From Flammeovirga sp. OC4 (lineage in GTDB: Bacteria > Bacteroidota > Bacteroidia > Cytophagales > Flammeovirgaceae): DNA of 64,000 bases. Location of the stretch: positions 61,501-125,500 of the forward strand of contig NZ_JTAM01000023.1 in NCBI RefSeq assembly GCF_000812565.1, in the 5' to 3' direction. A program made the translations under genes and the position numbers. Under the pieces are notes generated by a model. The model was not told the origin of the DNA. It saw only the letters and a list, made by a program, of their open reading frames with translations, and ran no database searches. This document shows positions 25,298 to 35,267 of this stretch, piece by piece; position 1 is the stretch's first letter, and every line of letters starts with the position of its first letter.

Positions 25298-27490
25298 ATG
25301 ATTAAATACTTATATGCTTTGGGGTGCTTATTTCTATTAGTACCTCTACAAGAAACTATTGCTCAAGAAGAGTTTATTTGGCTCGATCCATATAGAGATA
25401 CAGATGAAAGAATTGATGCACTTCTTAATGCTATGACATTAGAAGAAAAAGCATCACAGATGGTGGATGTCAGTGCAGGAATTCCACGTCTTCAAATTCC
25501 TAAATACAGCTGGTGGAATGAAGCCCTTCACGGAGTAGCGAGAAACGGTAGAGCCACTGTATTTCCTCAAGCTATCGGGATGGCTGCGAGTTTTGACAAA
25601 GCACTTATTCAGGATATTGCTACCGCCATTGGAGCTGAAGCTAGAGCAAAGTTTTTAGTAGCTCAAGAAATGAATAATAGTTCCCGTTATGCAGGGTTGA
25701 CATTTTGGTCGCCTAACGTCAATATTTTTAGAGACCCACGTTGGGGACGTGGTCAAGAGACTTATGGTGAAGACCCTTACTTATCCGGACAAATGGGATT
25801 ACATTTTGTTAAAGGATTACAAGGAGATCATGAAAAATATATTCAAGCAGCAGCTTGTGCCAAGCATTATGCAGTACACTCTGGTCCTGAAGAAGACCGT
25901 CATGTTTTTGATGCGGTTCCTAGTATGAAAGATTTCAGAGAAACTTACCTTCCAGCTTTTAAAACTTTAGTAAAAGAAGGAAAAGTAGAAGCGGTAATGG
26001 GAGCCTATAATCGTGTATTTGGTGAACCTGCTTGTGGAAGTGATTTATTGTTAGAAGAAATACTAAGAAAAGAATGGGGATTTGATGGACATGTCGTTTC
26101 AGATTGTAGTGCAATCAAAGATTTTTATGCCCATCACAAAGTTTACCCGACACCAGAAGAAGCGACAGCAGCTGCAATTAAAGCCGGTACAGATTTGAAC
26201 TGTGGTAAGGTGTATAAAGGAAGTATCGTTGCCGCAGTCAACGCAGGTTTAGTGACAGAAAAAGAGGTAGACGAACGTTTAAGAAACCTTTTGGAGACGC
26301 GTATTAAATTAGGTTTGTTAGATCCTGCCGAAATCAACCCTTTCAATAAAGTAAGTGGTGATACAGTAGAATGTGCTACCCACAGAAAACTTGCCTATGA
26401 TGCCGCATTAAAATCGGTGGTTTTACTCAAAAATGACAACAATGTACTTCCATTAAAGAAAGATATCAGAACCCTTTACGTAGTAGGACCTAATGCCAAT
26501 AACAGTGAAGTGTTGTTAGGCAATTACTTTGGAGTAAGTGGTCATATGACAAATATCTTAGAGGGCATAGTAAGTAAAGTAAGCTTGGGAACAAGTATTA
26601 ATTACAAACAAGGCATTATGCTTGACAGCGAAAACCGTAATCCGATTGATTGGTCAACTGGTGAAGCGGCAGCGGCAGATGCTTGTATTGCTGTCATGGG
26701 TATTTCTGGTTTGATTGAAGGTGAAGAAGGTGAAGCAATTGCGTCTTCATCAAAAGGGGACAAAAATGATTTGAAATTGCCTGCCAACCAAATTGCTTAC
26801 TTGAAGAAAATCCGTTCAAAATCGAAGAATCCTTTGATTGTGATTTTGACAGCAGGTAGCCCCGTTAACCTTACTGAGATCGCAGAAATTGCAGATGTAA
26901 TTTTATTTGCATGGTACCCTGGTCAAGAAGGTGGCGATGCTATTGGAGATATTATTTTTGGTAATGCTTCTCCTTCAGGAAAGTTACCTATCACATTCCC
27001 TAAATCGGTAGATCAACTTCCTGCCTATGAAGATTATACTATGGAAGGAAGAACATACAGATACATGGACAAAGATCCAATGTACCCATTCGGTTATGGA
27101 TTGTCATATTCTGAATTTAAATACAGCCCTATTTCTTTCAACAAAGAAAAATTGAAAGCAAAAGAGGTAATTGAAGCAAAAGTAACGATCACAAATACTG
27201 GCAATTTTGAAGCAGAAGAAGTTGTTCAGCTTTACTTATCTGATTATAAAGTGAAGTTTGATGCTCCCAACTCTTCATTAAAAGGGTTTGAGAGAGTGCG
27301 TTTGAAGCCTGGTGAATCAAAAGAAGTTACTTTTAAAATTACGCAAGAAGCAAGACAAATATTTGACGATAAAGGAAAAGCCATTGATCCTAAAGGGGCT
27401 TTAAAAATAACTATCGGAAATGCCTCACCTATGAAAAGAAGTGTAGACTTAGGTGCGAAATTCCAAATAGCAAGTGTGACTATTATGTAA
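25298..27490 (+). CDS. GH3 beta-glycosidase (xylosidase/glucosidase type)
   Basis: The product is 730 aa with a signal peptide ending TIAQ. The GH3 N-terminal barrel contains WWNEALHGVARNG, FRDPRWGRGQETYGEDPYLS and the nucleophile Asp269 in GFDGHVVSDC. The C-terminal alpha/beta sandwich (about 380-600) and fibronectin-III-like domain (about 630-720) complete the usual three-domain order. It hydrolyses terminal beta-linked sugars of oligosaccharides in the periplasm. It is the first gene of the operon with sulfatase, SGNH hydrolase, GH2 and sulfatase. It is a paralogue of the GH3 at 44522-46738. Confidence 0.93.
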   Translation: MIKYLYALGCLFLLVPLQETIAQEEFIWLDPYRDTDERIDALLNAMTLEEKASQMVDVSAGIPRLQIPKYSWWNEALHGVARNGRATVFPQAIGMAASFDKALIQDIATAIGAEARAKFLVAQEMNNSSRYAGLTFWSPNVNIFRDPRWGRGQETYGEDPYLSGQMGLHFVKGLQGDHEKYIQAAACAKHYAVHSGPEEDRHVFDAVPSMKDFRETYLPAFKTLVKEGKVEAVMGAYNRVFGEPACGSDLLLEEILRKEWGFDGHVVSDCSAIKDFYAHHKVYPTPEEATAAAIKAGTDLNCGKVYKGSIVAAVNAGLVTEKEVDERLRNLLETRIKLGLLDPAEINPFNKVSGDTVECATHRKLAYDAALKSVVLLKNDNNVLPLKKDIRTLYVVGPNANNSEVLLGNYFGVSGHMTNILEGIVSKVSLGTSINYKQGIMLDSENRNPIDWSTGEAAAADACIAVMGISGLIEGEEGEAIASSSKGDKNDLKLPANQIAYLKKIRSKSKNPLIVILTAGSPVNLTEIAEIADVILFAWYPGQEGGDAIGDIIFGNASPSGKLPITFPKSVDQLPAYEDYTMEGRTYRYMDKDPMYPFGYGLSYSEFKYSPISFNKEKLKAKEVIEAKVTITNTGNFEAEEVVQLYLSDYKVKFDAPNSSLKGFERVRLKPGESKEVTFKITQEARQIFDDKGKAIDPKGALKITIGNASPMKRSVDLGAKFQIASVTIM

Positions 27491-27572
27491 CTGCAAGCAC
27501 AGAAAGACGAGAAACAAATATAGGGGGTGTGATGTGCCTCCTATTATTTCGTCTTGCTTAAAATTTAACAAC

Positions 27573-29258
27573 ATGAAATATCTATTACTATTATTTATTA
27601 CGCTCCCATTTTGGAGTGTAAATGCACAGAAAAAAGCCAAGGATGACCGTCCTAATATTATTTTTATTCTGACGGATGATCAACCTTATGATTATTTAAG
27701 TGTGACAGGCAATAAGGTGGTCAAGACTCCTAACATTGACCAATTGGCCAATCAAGGTACTTTGTTTACAAATGCACATATCACAAGTCCTATTTGTATG
27801 CCAAGTAGGGTGTCAATGTTCATGTCACAATACGAGAGAAAACATGGCGTCAATTTTAATTCAGGAACAGCATTATCAGAAGAAGCTTGGAAAACAGCCT
27901 ACCCTGTTGTAATGAAAGAGGCAGGCTATTTTACAGCATATGTCGGTAAAAACCACACTCCATTAGGGAAAAACGGTTATGATTCTAAAGTAATGGAACA
28001 CGCTTTTGATTATTTCTATGGTGGACACAGACACTTAGGTTTTTATCCAAAAGATCGTCATAAGATATTCAGAGGTGCAAAGAATGATACGCAAATTGAA
28101 ATCTTAGAAGAAGCTTCATTTGATGTATTAGACAATAACGACTTTAGAATTAAAGAAGCCATTAAAGTGATGGAAGGAAGACCTCAAGATCAACCTTTCC
28201 TACTCAATATCTGCTTCAACTTACCGCATGGTGCAAGTACTTCTACCATGAAACAAAAGGAAAGTGATGATGATATTTACAAGTCATTGTTTAGAGATCA
28301 AACACTGCCATTACCGGAGCATTATATAGCAAAAAAAGATATCAAAACACCTAAGCTTCCAGCCGATTTATTGCATGTGGAAGACCGTCAGGTTATTTAT
28401 AATCATGTCGACACGCCAGAAGGAGCAAGAGAAAGATTAACACGTCAGTATCAAGCTATGGTTGGAATCGACCGTTTGGTGGGGAACTTAACAGACAAGT
28501 TGAAAGAATTAAAATTAGATAAGAATACAATCATCGTTTTCTCTTCAGACCATGGGTTATTAATGGGACAATATGGTTTAGGAGGAAAAGCACTATTGTA
28601 TGAATACTGCACTAAAGTTTCTACAATCATTTATGACCCTCGCCTTCCAAAAAAGAAAAGAGTACATAGAAATGACAACTTGGTACAAAGTATTGATATT
28701 GCACCTACAATGTTAGCGAAAGCAGGTATTGCAATTCCATCAGAATACCAAGGAAAAGATGTATCGGCTTTATTGACAGATGAAAATGCTTCTGTAAGAC
28801 CTTATGTGTACACAGAAAACCTATGGTCTACTCATTTTGGAAATCCAAGGTGTGAAGCGGTACAAAACCAAGAGTGGAAATACATCAGATATTATAAAAA
28901 CGATAATTTCTCAGCGAGTAAAAGAGTGGAATATGCAAAAGCATTGGGCTTGAATGTGAATAGTGTGCTATATGGCATGAATGATAAAGAAATCCCTGTT
29001 TACAGAAGCTATGCTGAAAGTTCTTTAAATGGTGAACAGCCCGTTTATGAAGAATTATACCACTTGGGAGAAGATCCTAACGAACTGAAAAACCTCGCTT
29101 CTAATGCGCAATACAAAGAGAAACTAGAAGAAATGAGAAAAGTGTGGGCCAAAGAAATTAAAGTAGCTAGAGGTGAAGGACAACCTTTAGTGGAGCGTTT
29201 CACAAAAGAATCTGCTTTTGAGTTTAAGCAAAAGCACAAGCCTATAGTTCACGACTAA
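27573..29258 (+). CDS. exported S1-family sulfatase
   Basis: ATG 27573 is preferred over 27534 because the signal peptide (MKYLLLLFITLPFWSVNAQ) then starts the protein. The product is 561 aa. The maturation motif is Cys75-Met-Pro-Ser-Arg (ICMPSRVSMFMSQ). Metal-binding residues appear in FILTDDQPYD and FSSDHGLLMGQYG. It needs formylglycine conversion by an enzyme not encoded here. It hydrolyses sulfate esters on an oligosaccharide intermediate. The gene lies 82 bp after GH3 and 9 bp before the SGNH gene. Confidence 0.92.
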   Translation: MKYLLLLFITLPFWSVNAQKKAKDDRPNIIFILTDDQPYDYLSVTGNKVVKTPNIDQLANQGTLFTNAHITSPICMPSRVSMFMSQYERKHGVNFNSGTALSEEAWKTAYPVVMKEAGYFTAYVGKNHTPLGKNGYDSKVMEHAFDYFYGGHRHLGFYPKDRHKIFRGAKNDTQIEILEEASFDVLDNNDFRIKEAIKVMEGRPQDQPFLLNICFNLPHGASTSTMKQKESDDDIYKSLFRDQTLPLPEHYIAKKDIKTPKLPADLLHVEDRQVIYNHVDTPEGARERLTRQYQAMVGIDRLVGNLTDKLKELKLDKNTIIVFSSDHGLLMGQYGLGGKALLYEYCTKVSTIIYDPRLPKKKRVHRNDNLVQSIDIAPTMLAKAGIAIPSEYQGKDVSALLTDENASVRPYVYTENLWSTHFGNPRCEAVQNQEWKYIRYYKNDNFSASKRVEYAKALGLNVNSVLYGMNDKEIPVYRSYAESSLNGEQPVYEELYHLGEDPNELKNLASNAQYKEKLEEMRKVWAKEIKVARGEGQPLVERFTKESAFEFKQKHKPIVHD

Positions 29259-29267
29259 GAGAAAAAG

Positions 29268-30650
29268 ATGTATAAATCAATCACTTGTATTTTATTACTG
29301 CTTAGTTGTACTGTTTTTGGACAACAAAAGATTAGCTTCAAGGCTAATGATCGTGTTGTTTTTATTGGCAACAGTATTACTCAAGACGGAAGATATCACA
29401 TGCTTTTTCAAAGTTATTGTGCCACTAAATTTCCCACAGTTCCTGTCACTTTTTATAGTGCTGGTATCTCTGGAGATGTAACGGGTGGTATGTTGAAAAG
29501 GCATAAAGAAGATATTCTTTCTCGTCAGCCTGATTATGCATTTTTGATGTCGGGTATGAATGATGTGATGGGAAATTTATATGCCCCCAAAATTAAAGTA
29601 GATCAAACAATTAAAGATAAAAGGGAGCGCGCTATTTTGAATTACAAAAAAAATATCAAAAAGCTTATTCAATTACTTCAAAAAAGTAAGGTCACTCCTA
29701 TCTTAATTGCTCCTACCATATATGATCAAACGGCTACAATTGCTACCGTCAATAATGTGGGTGTCAATGACGCTTTAGAAGAATGTGCAGAATTCATATT
29801 AGAATATGCTGAGGATAATAAAATATTGGTGGTTGATTTTTTTCACCTATTAAATGAAATTAATACAACGCAACAACAAACAAACCCATCTTTTACAATA
29901 GTCGGAAAAGATAGAGTACACCCTGGCAATTCAGGGCATTATGTGATGGCAAGTGAATTGGTGAAGAACGCCTTAGAAAATCACCCTTATGTCTACTCAA
30001 AAATCAGCAATAGTGAAAATGTTGTTGTTTTTGAAAATGATTGTAAAGTAGAGTTGATCCAAGAGGAAAACATTAATCAATTGTCATTTTATAGACAAAG
30101 CAATGCCCTTCCCTTTCCAATGCTTCCGCAATACAAAGAAGGAGAAAAGTTCAGTAAAGTCTTTCAAACTTTTAATAATGACATCATTGCTGTAGAAGGC
30201 TTACAGCAAGGTAAGTATCTGTTGGAAATAGATGGAATAGAGGTTGGTCAATTCAGTGAGCAAGAACTCCAAAATGGAATTAATCTAGCTCACTTACCCA
30301 ATACACCTCAGTATCAACAAGGGGAAAAAGTACTTCAGCTTTGTCTAGAATATCATCAACTTCAAGCTAAAATCAGAACGGTTGCATTGGTCGAATACAG
30401 AATGCTCAAAGATTACAAAGGAGAAGATGATATTGAAGCTAAAATAGCATTTCTCCAAAAAAACTTAAAGAAACAGAAAGGTCAGAGCTGGTATGCTTAT
30501 CAAAAAAAGACCTGTGATTTATATGAAAAATATGCTTCCAAGGTAGATCAAATTGAGGAAGAAATAAATACAAAGAGATCGAACATTTATAAAGAAAATT
30601 TACCCAAGAAACATCTCTATAAACTTACTAAATCAAGTGAATTGAACTAA
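29268..30650 (+). CDS. SGNH/GDSL-family hydrolase, putative carbohydrate esterase
   Basis: The product is 460 aa with a signal peptide ending TVFGQ. The SGNH blocks are in order: block I VFIGNSITQDGRYH (nucleophile Ser), block II Gly in YSAGISGDVTGG, block III GMNDV (Asn) and block V KDRVHPGNSGHYVMA (Asp and His). The C-terminal 200 residues are a less conserved sandwich plus charged coiled coil. In this context it would remove acetyl or other ester groups from the polysaccharide, a prediction based on its place between sulfatase and GH2 genes with only 9-11 bp spacing. Confidence 0.85.
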   Translation: MYKSITCILLLLSCTVFGQQKISFKANDRVVFIGNSITQDGRYHMLFQSYCATKFPTVPVTFYSAGISGDVTGGMLKRHKEDILSRQPDYAFLMSGMNDVMGNLYAPKIKVDQTIKDKRERAILNYKKNIKKLIQLLQKSKVTPILIAPTIYDQTATIATVNNVGVNDALEECAEFILEYAEDNKILVVDFFHLLNEINTTQQQTNPSFTIVGKDRVHPGNSGHYVMASELVKNALENHPYVYSKISNSENVVVFENDCKVELIQEENINQLSFYRQSNALPFPMLPQYKEGEKFSKVFQTFNNDIIAVEGLQQGKYLLEIDGIEVGQFSEQELQNGINLAHLPNTPQYQQGEKVLQLCLEYHQLQAKIRTVALVEYRMLKDYKGEDDIEAKIAFLQKNLKKQKGQSWYAYQKKTCDLYEKYASKVDQIEEEINTKRSNIYKENLPKKHLYKLTKSSELN

Positions 30651-30661
30651 AGGAATGAATA

Positions 30662-33157
30662 ATGAATAGTTTAAAGAAATTAGGTGTTGGCGTCTTGTGT
30701 GGGCTTATGGCCTGTTCGCAACAGCTCCCTCAGCAAGATTTTGAAAGTCTTGAAGAAATCAGTTTTAATGACAATTGGAAGTTTTCTAAAGGAGAACTTC
30801 AAAACGGAATGGCATTGGACCTAAATGATGAAGGTTGGAAAACGTTAGACCTTCCTCATGATTGGGCCATTGAAGGCCCTATTGATAAGGCATATAATGC
30901 TCGTTGTGGTGGTCTTCCTTTTCATGGTGAAGCGTGGTATAGAAAGGATTTCAATGTCCCTTCTCAAATGGAAGGACAAAAAGTATTTGTTCACTTTGAA
31001 GGGGTCATGAATAATGCCGAAGTATTTGTCAATGGGCAAAAAATTGGCGAAAGACCTTACGGTTATATCGGTTTTGAAATGGATATGACACCTTACTTAA
31101 AGTTTGGTGAAGAAAATACCATAGCCGTAAAATGTGCTCCAGAAGATTTGAGCTCAAGATGGTACCCAGGTGCCGGTATTTACCGTGATGTTTGGATTGA
31201 GTACAAAAATCCAGTTCACATCGCTTTTGATGGTACTTTTATCAAAACACCCATTGTATCTGAAAGAAATGCAGGAATTGAGATTGACATCGACTTAGTT
31301 AATGCTTCTAAAAATAATAGTGAGATCAGTATTGAAACTGTGATCTATGATAATAAAGGGGAAAAGGTGGGCGATGTAGTTTCCAGTACAAAAATTGATG
31401 CCTCTTCCTCAAAGACCATCAGTCAAAAAGCTACACTCTTAAAACCTGTATTATGGTCGATGGAGAACCCACACTTGTACAAAGCGATTACCCAAATCAA
31501 AAAGGGTGAGGAATTGTTGGACAAGTATGCATCTACTTTTGGTGTAAGAACTATTGAATTCTCAGCAAAAGAAGGTTTTCTTTTAAATGGTGAAAGAATC
31601 CAATTACAAGGAGTTTGTCTGCACCATGACCAAGGCCCATTGGGTACTGCAGTTAATAGAAGGGCAAAGGAACGACAGTTGCAAATCATGAAAGACATGG
31701 GTGTAAATGCCATCCGTACAAGCCACAACCCTCCTGCTAAAGTACTTTTAGAGCTTTGCGATGAAATGGGATTGGTAGTGATTGATGAAGCCTTTGATAA
31801 CTGGAAAATTGGTAAAGTAGAAAATGGATACAATAAAGTTTGGGACGAATGGAGCGAAGAAGATTTACGTGCTTTGATTCGCAGAGACCGTAACCATCCT
31901 TCCATCATTATGTGGAGTATCGGTAATGAAATCTTGGAACAAGGCAGAAAAGACGGCTGGAAAGAGACGAGAAGATTGGCTAAGATTACTAAATCAGAAG
32001 ACACTTCCCGTCCTGTAACAGCAGGTTTCAACTACCACCCTGCCTCTATTGTCAACAAATTGGCTCACGAAATTGATGTAGTAGGTTTTAACTACTTCCC
32101 AATGCGTTATGAAAAAATCCTAGAAGAATATCCTGAATGGGTAGTGTATGGATCTGAAACGTCTTCATGTACAAGTTCAAGAGGTTATTATGAAAGACCG
32201 GTTGCTCCTACTTTTACCAAAGGGGTGAACCAAGTAACAAGTTACGATTTAGTAGGGCCTCCTTGGGCGTATCCTCCTGACTTGGAATTTGATATGTTAG
32301 CAAAGAGTCCTAGAATTCTAGGTGAGTTTATGTGGACCGGTTTTGATTACTTAGGCGAACCTACTCCTTACGGAGGAAAAGACAACTCTACCAATGGTTA
32401 TTGGAATGGTGATTGGCCAAGCCACTCATCGTATTTTGGTGCTGCTGACTTATGTGGTTTCCCTAAAGACCGCTATTATTTATACCAAAGTCAATGGACA
32501 AGCGAACCAATGGTTCACGTACTTCCTCACTGGAATTGGGAAGGTCATGAAGGGGAAATCATTCCTGTACATGCCTTTACAAATGCAGAAGAAGTAGAAC
32601 TTTTTGTCAACGGCAAATCAATGGGTAAAAAAGTGAAAGGTGTGGACTTAACTCCTATCAAAATGACCCACCGTGATTGGAAACAGGAAGGACCATTGAT
32701 GTCAAAATATAGATTAAGTTGGGAGGTTCCTTATACTCCTGGCAGTATTGAAGTAGTGGCTTACGCTAAGGGCAAAGAAGTGGCAAGAAAGGCCATTAAA
32801 ACCGCAGGAAAACCTCATCATATTGAATTGGAAGCCGATCGTAGTTTGATCGCTTCTGACGGAAAAGACCTTTCGTACATTACCGTAAAAGTAGTAGATG
32901 AAAAAGGCAACTTCTGTGCTACTGCTTCCAATATGATTCATTTTGAAATCAGCGGAGACGGTAAACTGGCAGGTGTAGGAAATGGTGATGCTGCATCATT
33001 GACTTCATTACAAGGCCGCAAAATGGAAGTATTTAATGGTCTAGCCCTAGCCATTGTTCAAGGGGCAAAAAATCCTGAAAAACCGATCACTTTAACAGCT
33101 AAAGCAGAAGGACTTCAGGACGCAGAAATTAAAATATCTTTTCAACCATCATTATAA
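30662..33157 (+). CDS. GH2 beta-galactosidase-like lipoprotein
   Basis: The product is 831 aa. A lipoprotein signal ends in GLMAC (Cys18). A jelly-roll sugar-binding domain (about 30-190) and an immunoglobulin-like domain precede the barrel, with LQGVCLHHDQGPLGT, AIRTSHNPP, the acid/base Glu in MWSIGNEIL and the nucleophile Glu in VVYGSETSS. Extra C-terminal sandwich domains follow (DUF4982-like, about 620-830). It cleaves terminal beta-galactose or a related sugar. It belongs to the central operon and is a paralogue of the GH2 at 49737-52268. Confidence 0.92.
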   Translation: MNSLKKLGVGVLCGLMACSQQLPQQDFESLEEISFNDNWKFSKGELQNGMALDLNDEGWKTLDLPHDWAIEGPIDKAYNARCGGLPFHGEAWYRKDFNVPSQMEGQKVFVHFEGVMNNAEVFVNGQKIGERPYGYIGFEMDMTPYLKFGEENTIAVKCAPEDLSSRWYPGAGIYRDVWIEYKNPVHIAFDGTFIKTPIVSERNAGIEIDIDLVNASKNNSEISIETVIYDNKGEKVGDVVSSTKIDASSSKTISQKATLLKPVLWSMENPHLYKAITQIKKGEELLDKYASTFGVRTIEFSAKEGFLLNGERIQLQGVCLHHDQGPLGTAVNRRAKERQLQIMKDMGVNAIRTSHNPPAKVLLELCDEMGLVVIDEAFDNWKIGKVENGYNKVWDEWSEEDLRALIRRDRNHPSIIMWSIGNEILEQGRKDGWKETRRLAKITKSEDTSRPVTAGFNYHPASIVNKLAHEIDVVGFNYFPMRYEKILEEYPEWVVYGSETSSCTSSRGYYERPVAPTFTKGVNQVTSYDLVGPPWAYPPDLEFDMLAKSPRILGEFMWTGFDYLGEPTPYGGKDNSTNGYWNGDWPSHSSYFGAADLCGFPKDRYYLYQSQWTSEPMVHVLPHWNWEGHEGEIIPVHAFTNAEEVELFVNGKSMGKKVKGVDLTPIKMTHRDWKQEGPLMSKYRLSWEVPYTPGSIEVVAYAKGKEVARKAIKTAGKPHHIELEADRSLIASDGKDLSYITVKVVDEKGNFCATASNMIHFEISGDGKLAGVGNGDAASLTSLQGRKMEVFNGLALAIVQGAKNPEKPITLTAKAEGLQDAEIKISFQPSL

Positions 33158-33167
33158 TAATTAACAA

Positions 33168-34718
33168 ATGAAAATTAACAAATTATGGCTCGTTCCTCTC
33201 GCTATGTTGGCGTTGGGATGCCAAAAAAATGCTACTACTTCAGAAGAAGTAGAAACAACCAAACCTAACATCATCTTCGTGTATATGGATGATTTGGGTT
33301 ATGGAGATATCAGTGCAAACGGATCGACTACCATCAACACTCCAAACATGGATGCGTTGGCTAACGGTGGTATTAACTTCAGCAACGGCTATGCTTCATC
33401 TGCTACTTGTACACCTTCAAGATATGCAGCATTTACAGGGGAATATCCTTGGAGAAAAAATGCTCAAATCTTACCTGGTTCAGCACCAATGTTGATCAGT
33501 ACTGAGCAAATGACTGTGCCAAAAATGCTTCAAGGTGCAGGTTATGAAACGGCGATTATCGGTAAGTGGCACCTTGGTTTAGGTACACATGACAAAGATT
33601 GGAACGTACATATTTCTCCAGGTCCAAATGAGGTTGGTTTTGATCACTCTTACATTATGGCTGCCACTCAAGACCGTGTCCCTACCGTGTACATTGAAGA
33701 CGGTGATGTAGTAGGTTTGGATAAAAACGATCCTATCCAAATTGATTACAAAAAGAATTTCGAAGGACAACCAACAGGTAAGGATAATCCTGAGTTGATC
33801 ACAATGAAATGGCACCACGGTCATAACAATACTATCGTAAATGGTATTCCAAGAATCGGTTATATGAAAGGTGGTAAGTCTGCTTTATGGAGCGATGTTG
33901 ATATGGCTGATCACTTCTTAGACAAAGTGAAAAACTACATCACAACTCAAGCAAAAACAGAGAAGCCTTTCTTCTTAGCATATACAATGCAACAACCTCA
34001 CGTACCAAGAACTCCACACCCACGTTTTGAGGGTAAATCTGGAATGGGTCCAAGAGGTGACGTAATTATGGAAGCAGATTGGTGTATTGGTGAATTGATG
34101 AAAACGATCAAGCAAGCAGGTATTGAAGAAAACACAATGATTATCTTCTCATCAGATAACGGTCCTGTATTGAATGACGGTTACTATGATGACGCTGTGG
34201 AATTAATTGGGAATCACGATCCAAAAGGTGGTCTAAGAGGTGGTAAATACTCTTTATTTGATGCAGGTGCTCACGTTCCATTCATTACTTACTGGAAAGG
34301 TAAAATTAAGCCGGGTAAATCAACTGCTTTAGTTTGCCAAATGGATATGTTAAACTCATTAGCAGCATTAGTTGGTAGCGATGTAAGAAGTGATGACTCT
34401 AAAGATGTTTTAGGAGCATTCCTTGATGCAAAAGAAGAAGGTAGAACTTCATTAATCTTAGAAGCAACGACAAGAACTTCATACAGAAAAGGTGATTACG
34501 TTTTAATCCCTCCTTACAAAGGAAAGAAATTAAACAAACAGGTGAACATCGAATTGGGTAACGATAATGAAATCCAATTGTATAACTTGAAAAAAGACCG
34601 TGCTCAAACGCATAACCTTGCGAAAGAAAACCCTGAGTTGACAAAACAACTTTTAGAGGAATTCACAAAACTAAGAGGTGAAGGTTTTGGTAAAACAAAG
34701 AAATTAGAATTGATGTAG
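33168..34718 (+). CDS. S1-family arylsulfatase-like lipoprotein
   Basis: The product is 516 aa with a lipoprotein signal (MLALGC, Cys18). The formylglycine motif is Cys81-Thr-Pro-Ser-Arg (TCTPSRYAAFTGEYPWR). Metal ligands appear in VYMDDLGYGD and IFSSDNGPVL, and IIGKWHLGLG carries active-site Lys and His. It is the most arylsulfatase-like of the four sulfatases. It is the last gene of the operon, 10 bp after GH2, and is followed by a good terminator. Confidence 0.93.
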   Translation: MKINKLWLVPLAMLALGCQKNATTSEEVETTKPNIIFVYMDDLGYGDISANGSTTINTPNMDALANGGINFSNGYASSATCTPSRYAAFTGEYPWRKNAQILPGSAPMLISTEQMTVPKMLQGAGYETAIIGKWHLGLGTHDKDWNVHISPGPNEVGFDHSYIMAATQDRVPTVYIEDGDVVGLDKNDPIQIDYKKNFEGQPTGKDNPELITMKWHHGHNNTIVNGIPRIGYMKGGKSALWSDVDMADHFLDKVKNYITTQAKTEKPFFLAYTMQQPHVPRTPHPRFEGKSGMGPRGDVIMEADWCIGELMKTIKQAGIEENTMIIFSSDNGPVLNDGYYDDAVELIGNHDPKGGLRGGKYSLFDAGAHVPFITYWKGKIKPGKSTALVCQMDMLNSLAALVGSDVRSDDSKDVLGAFLDAKEEGRTSLILEATTRTSYRKGDYVLIPPYKGKKLNKQVNIELGNDNEIQLYNLKKDRAQTHNLAKENPELTKQLLEEFTKLRGEGFGKTKKLELM

Positions 34719-34756
34719 AACTGAAAAAGTACATTTTATATTTTGAATTGTTTGTA

Positions 34757-34786
34757 AGAGAGATCGTAATGGTCTCTCTTTTTTTT
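34757..34786 (+). terminator. rho-independent terminator of the central operon
   Basis: AGAGAGATC and GGTCTCTCT (34757-34779) form a 9-bp stem with one G-T pair and a 5-nt loop, followed by eight T residues. It lies 38 bp after the sulfatase stop. Confidence 0.88.
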
Positions 34787-34836
34787 GGTCACATAATAGC
34801 AAACACACTGTCAACTAGGTTATCGTTAATTTCCAT

Positions 34837-34927
34837 CTGATTTTTAAACTCGCTAAAGCTCATGGCACGGATGTTAAGCGATAGTGGCATTCGTGTCCTA
34901 CAGATCAATAGAAATCTTCCGATTTCT
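34837..34927. repeat. dispersed structured repeat, copy R4 (internally deleted)
   Basis: This partial copy joins the TTTTAAACTCGCTAAAGCTCA part to the GATGTTAAGCGATAGTGGC part of the repeat, missing roughly 120 bp found between them in R2. It keeps TTCGTGTCCTACAGATCA and the terminal hairpin GAAATC-TTCC-GATTTC (34912-34927). Orientation is as in R1. Confidence 0.75.
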
Positions 34928-35116
34928 AAATAAAAAGAAGAATATAGAGTACTTACAAGAGATAGAATGGAACTGATTACATTAATGAAAACAGATAACA
35001 ACTAGATTTTAAAGACTAAAACAACTCGTTTTCAACCAAAACAACACCAAAAACAAAACTCAAGCCTATAGCTAACTCTCTAATAATGTATCAAGTAGAA
35101 ACAGATTAAAAAATAC

Positions 35117-35173
35117 CCCCGCTTTTGCCCTTTATTTTACACCCCATTTATTAGTGTAAGATATACATCTTTG
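35117..35173 (+). promoter_or_regulatory. operator-like motif (site C) and probable promoter of the 1617-aa gene
   Basis: CCCC (35117-35120), then TTTTGCCCTTTATTTTACACCC ending at 35145 resembles site A at 20 of 29 positions. TTTG at 35170-35173 lies 25 bp past the last block, against 24 bp at site A. TA at 35164-35165 is offset from the ideal box. Confidence 0.45.
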
Positions 35174-35181
35174 AATTACGC

Positions 35182-35228
35182 TTCTGATCGATCATTTATA
35201 CTCTTCGATCGTCGGACATCGATCAGAA
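35182..35228 (+). other. leader hairpin upstream of the 1617-aa gene
   Basis: TTCTGATCGAT (35182-35192) pairs perfectly with ATCGATCAGAA (35218-35228). If transcription starts near 35180 this would form at the very 5' end of the mRNA, 40 bp before the start codon, and could affect stability. No T-run follows, so it is not a terminator. Confidence 0.45.
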
Positions 35229-35267
35229 CAGACAGAACACTTTTTAACCAACTATTATTAAGTACGT

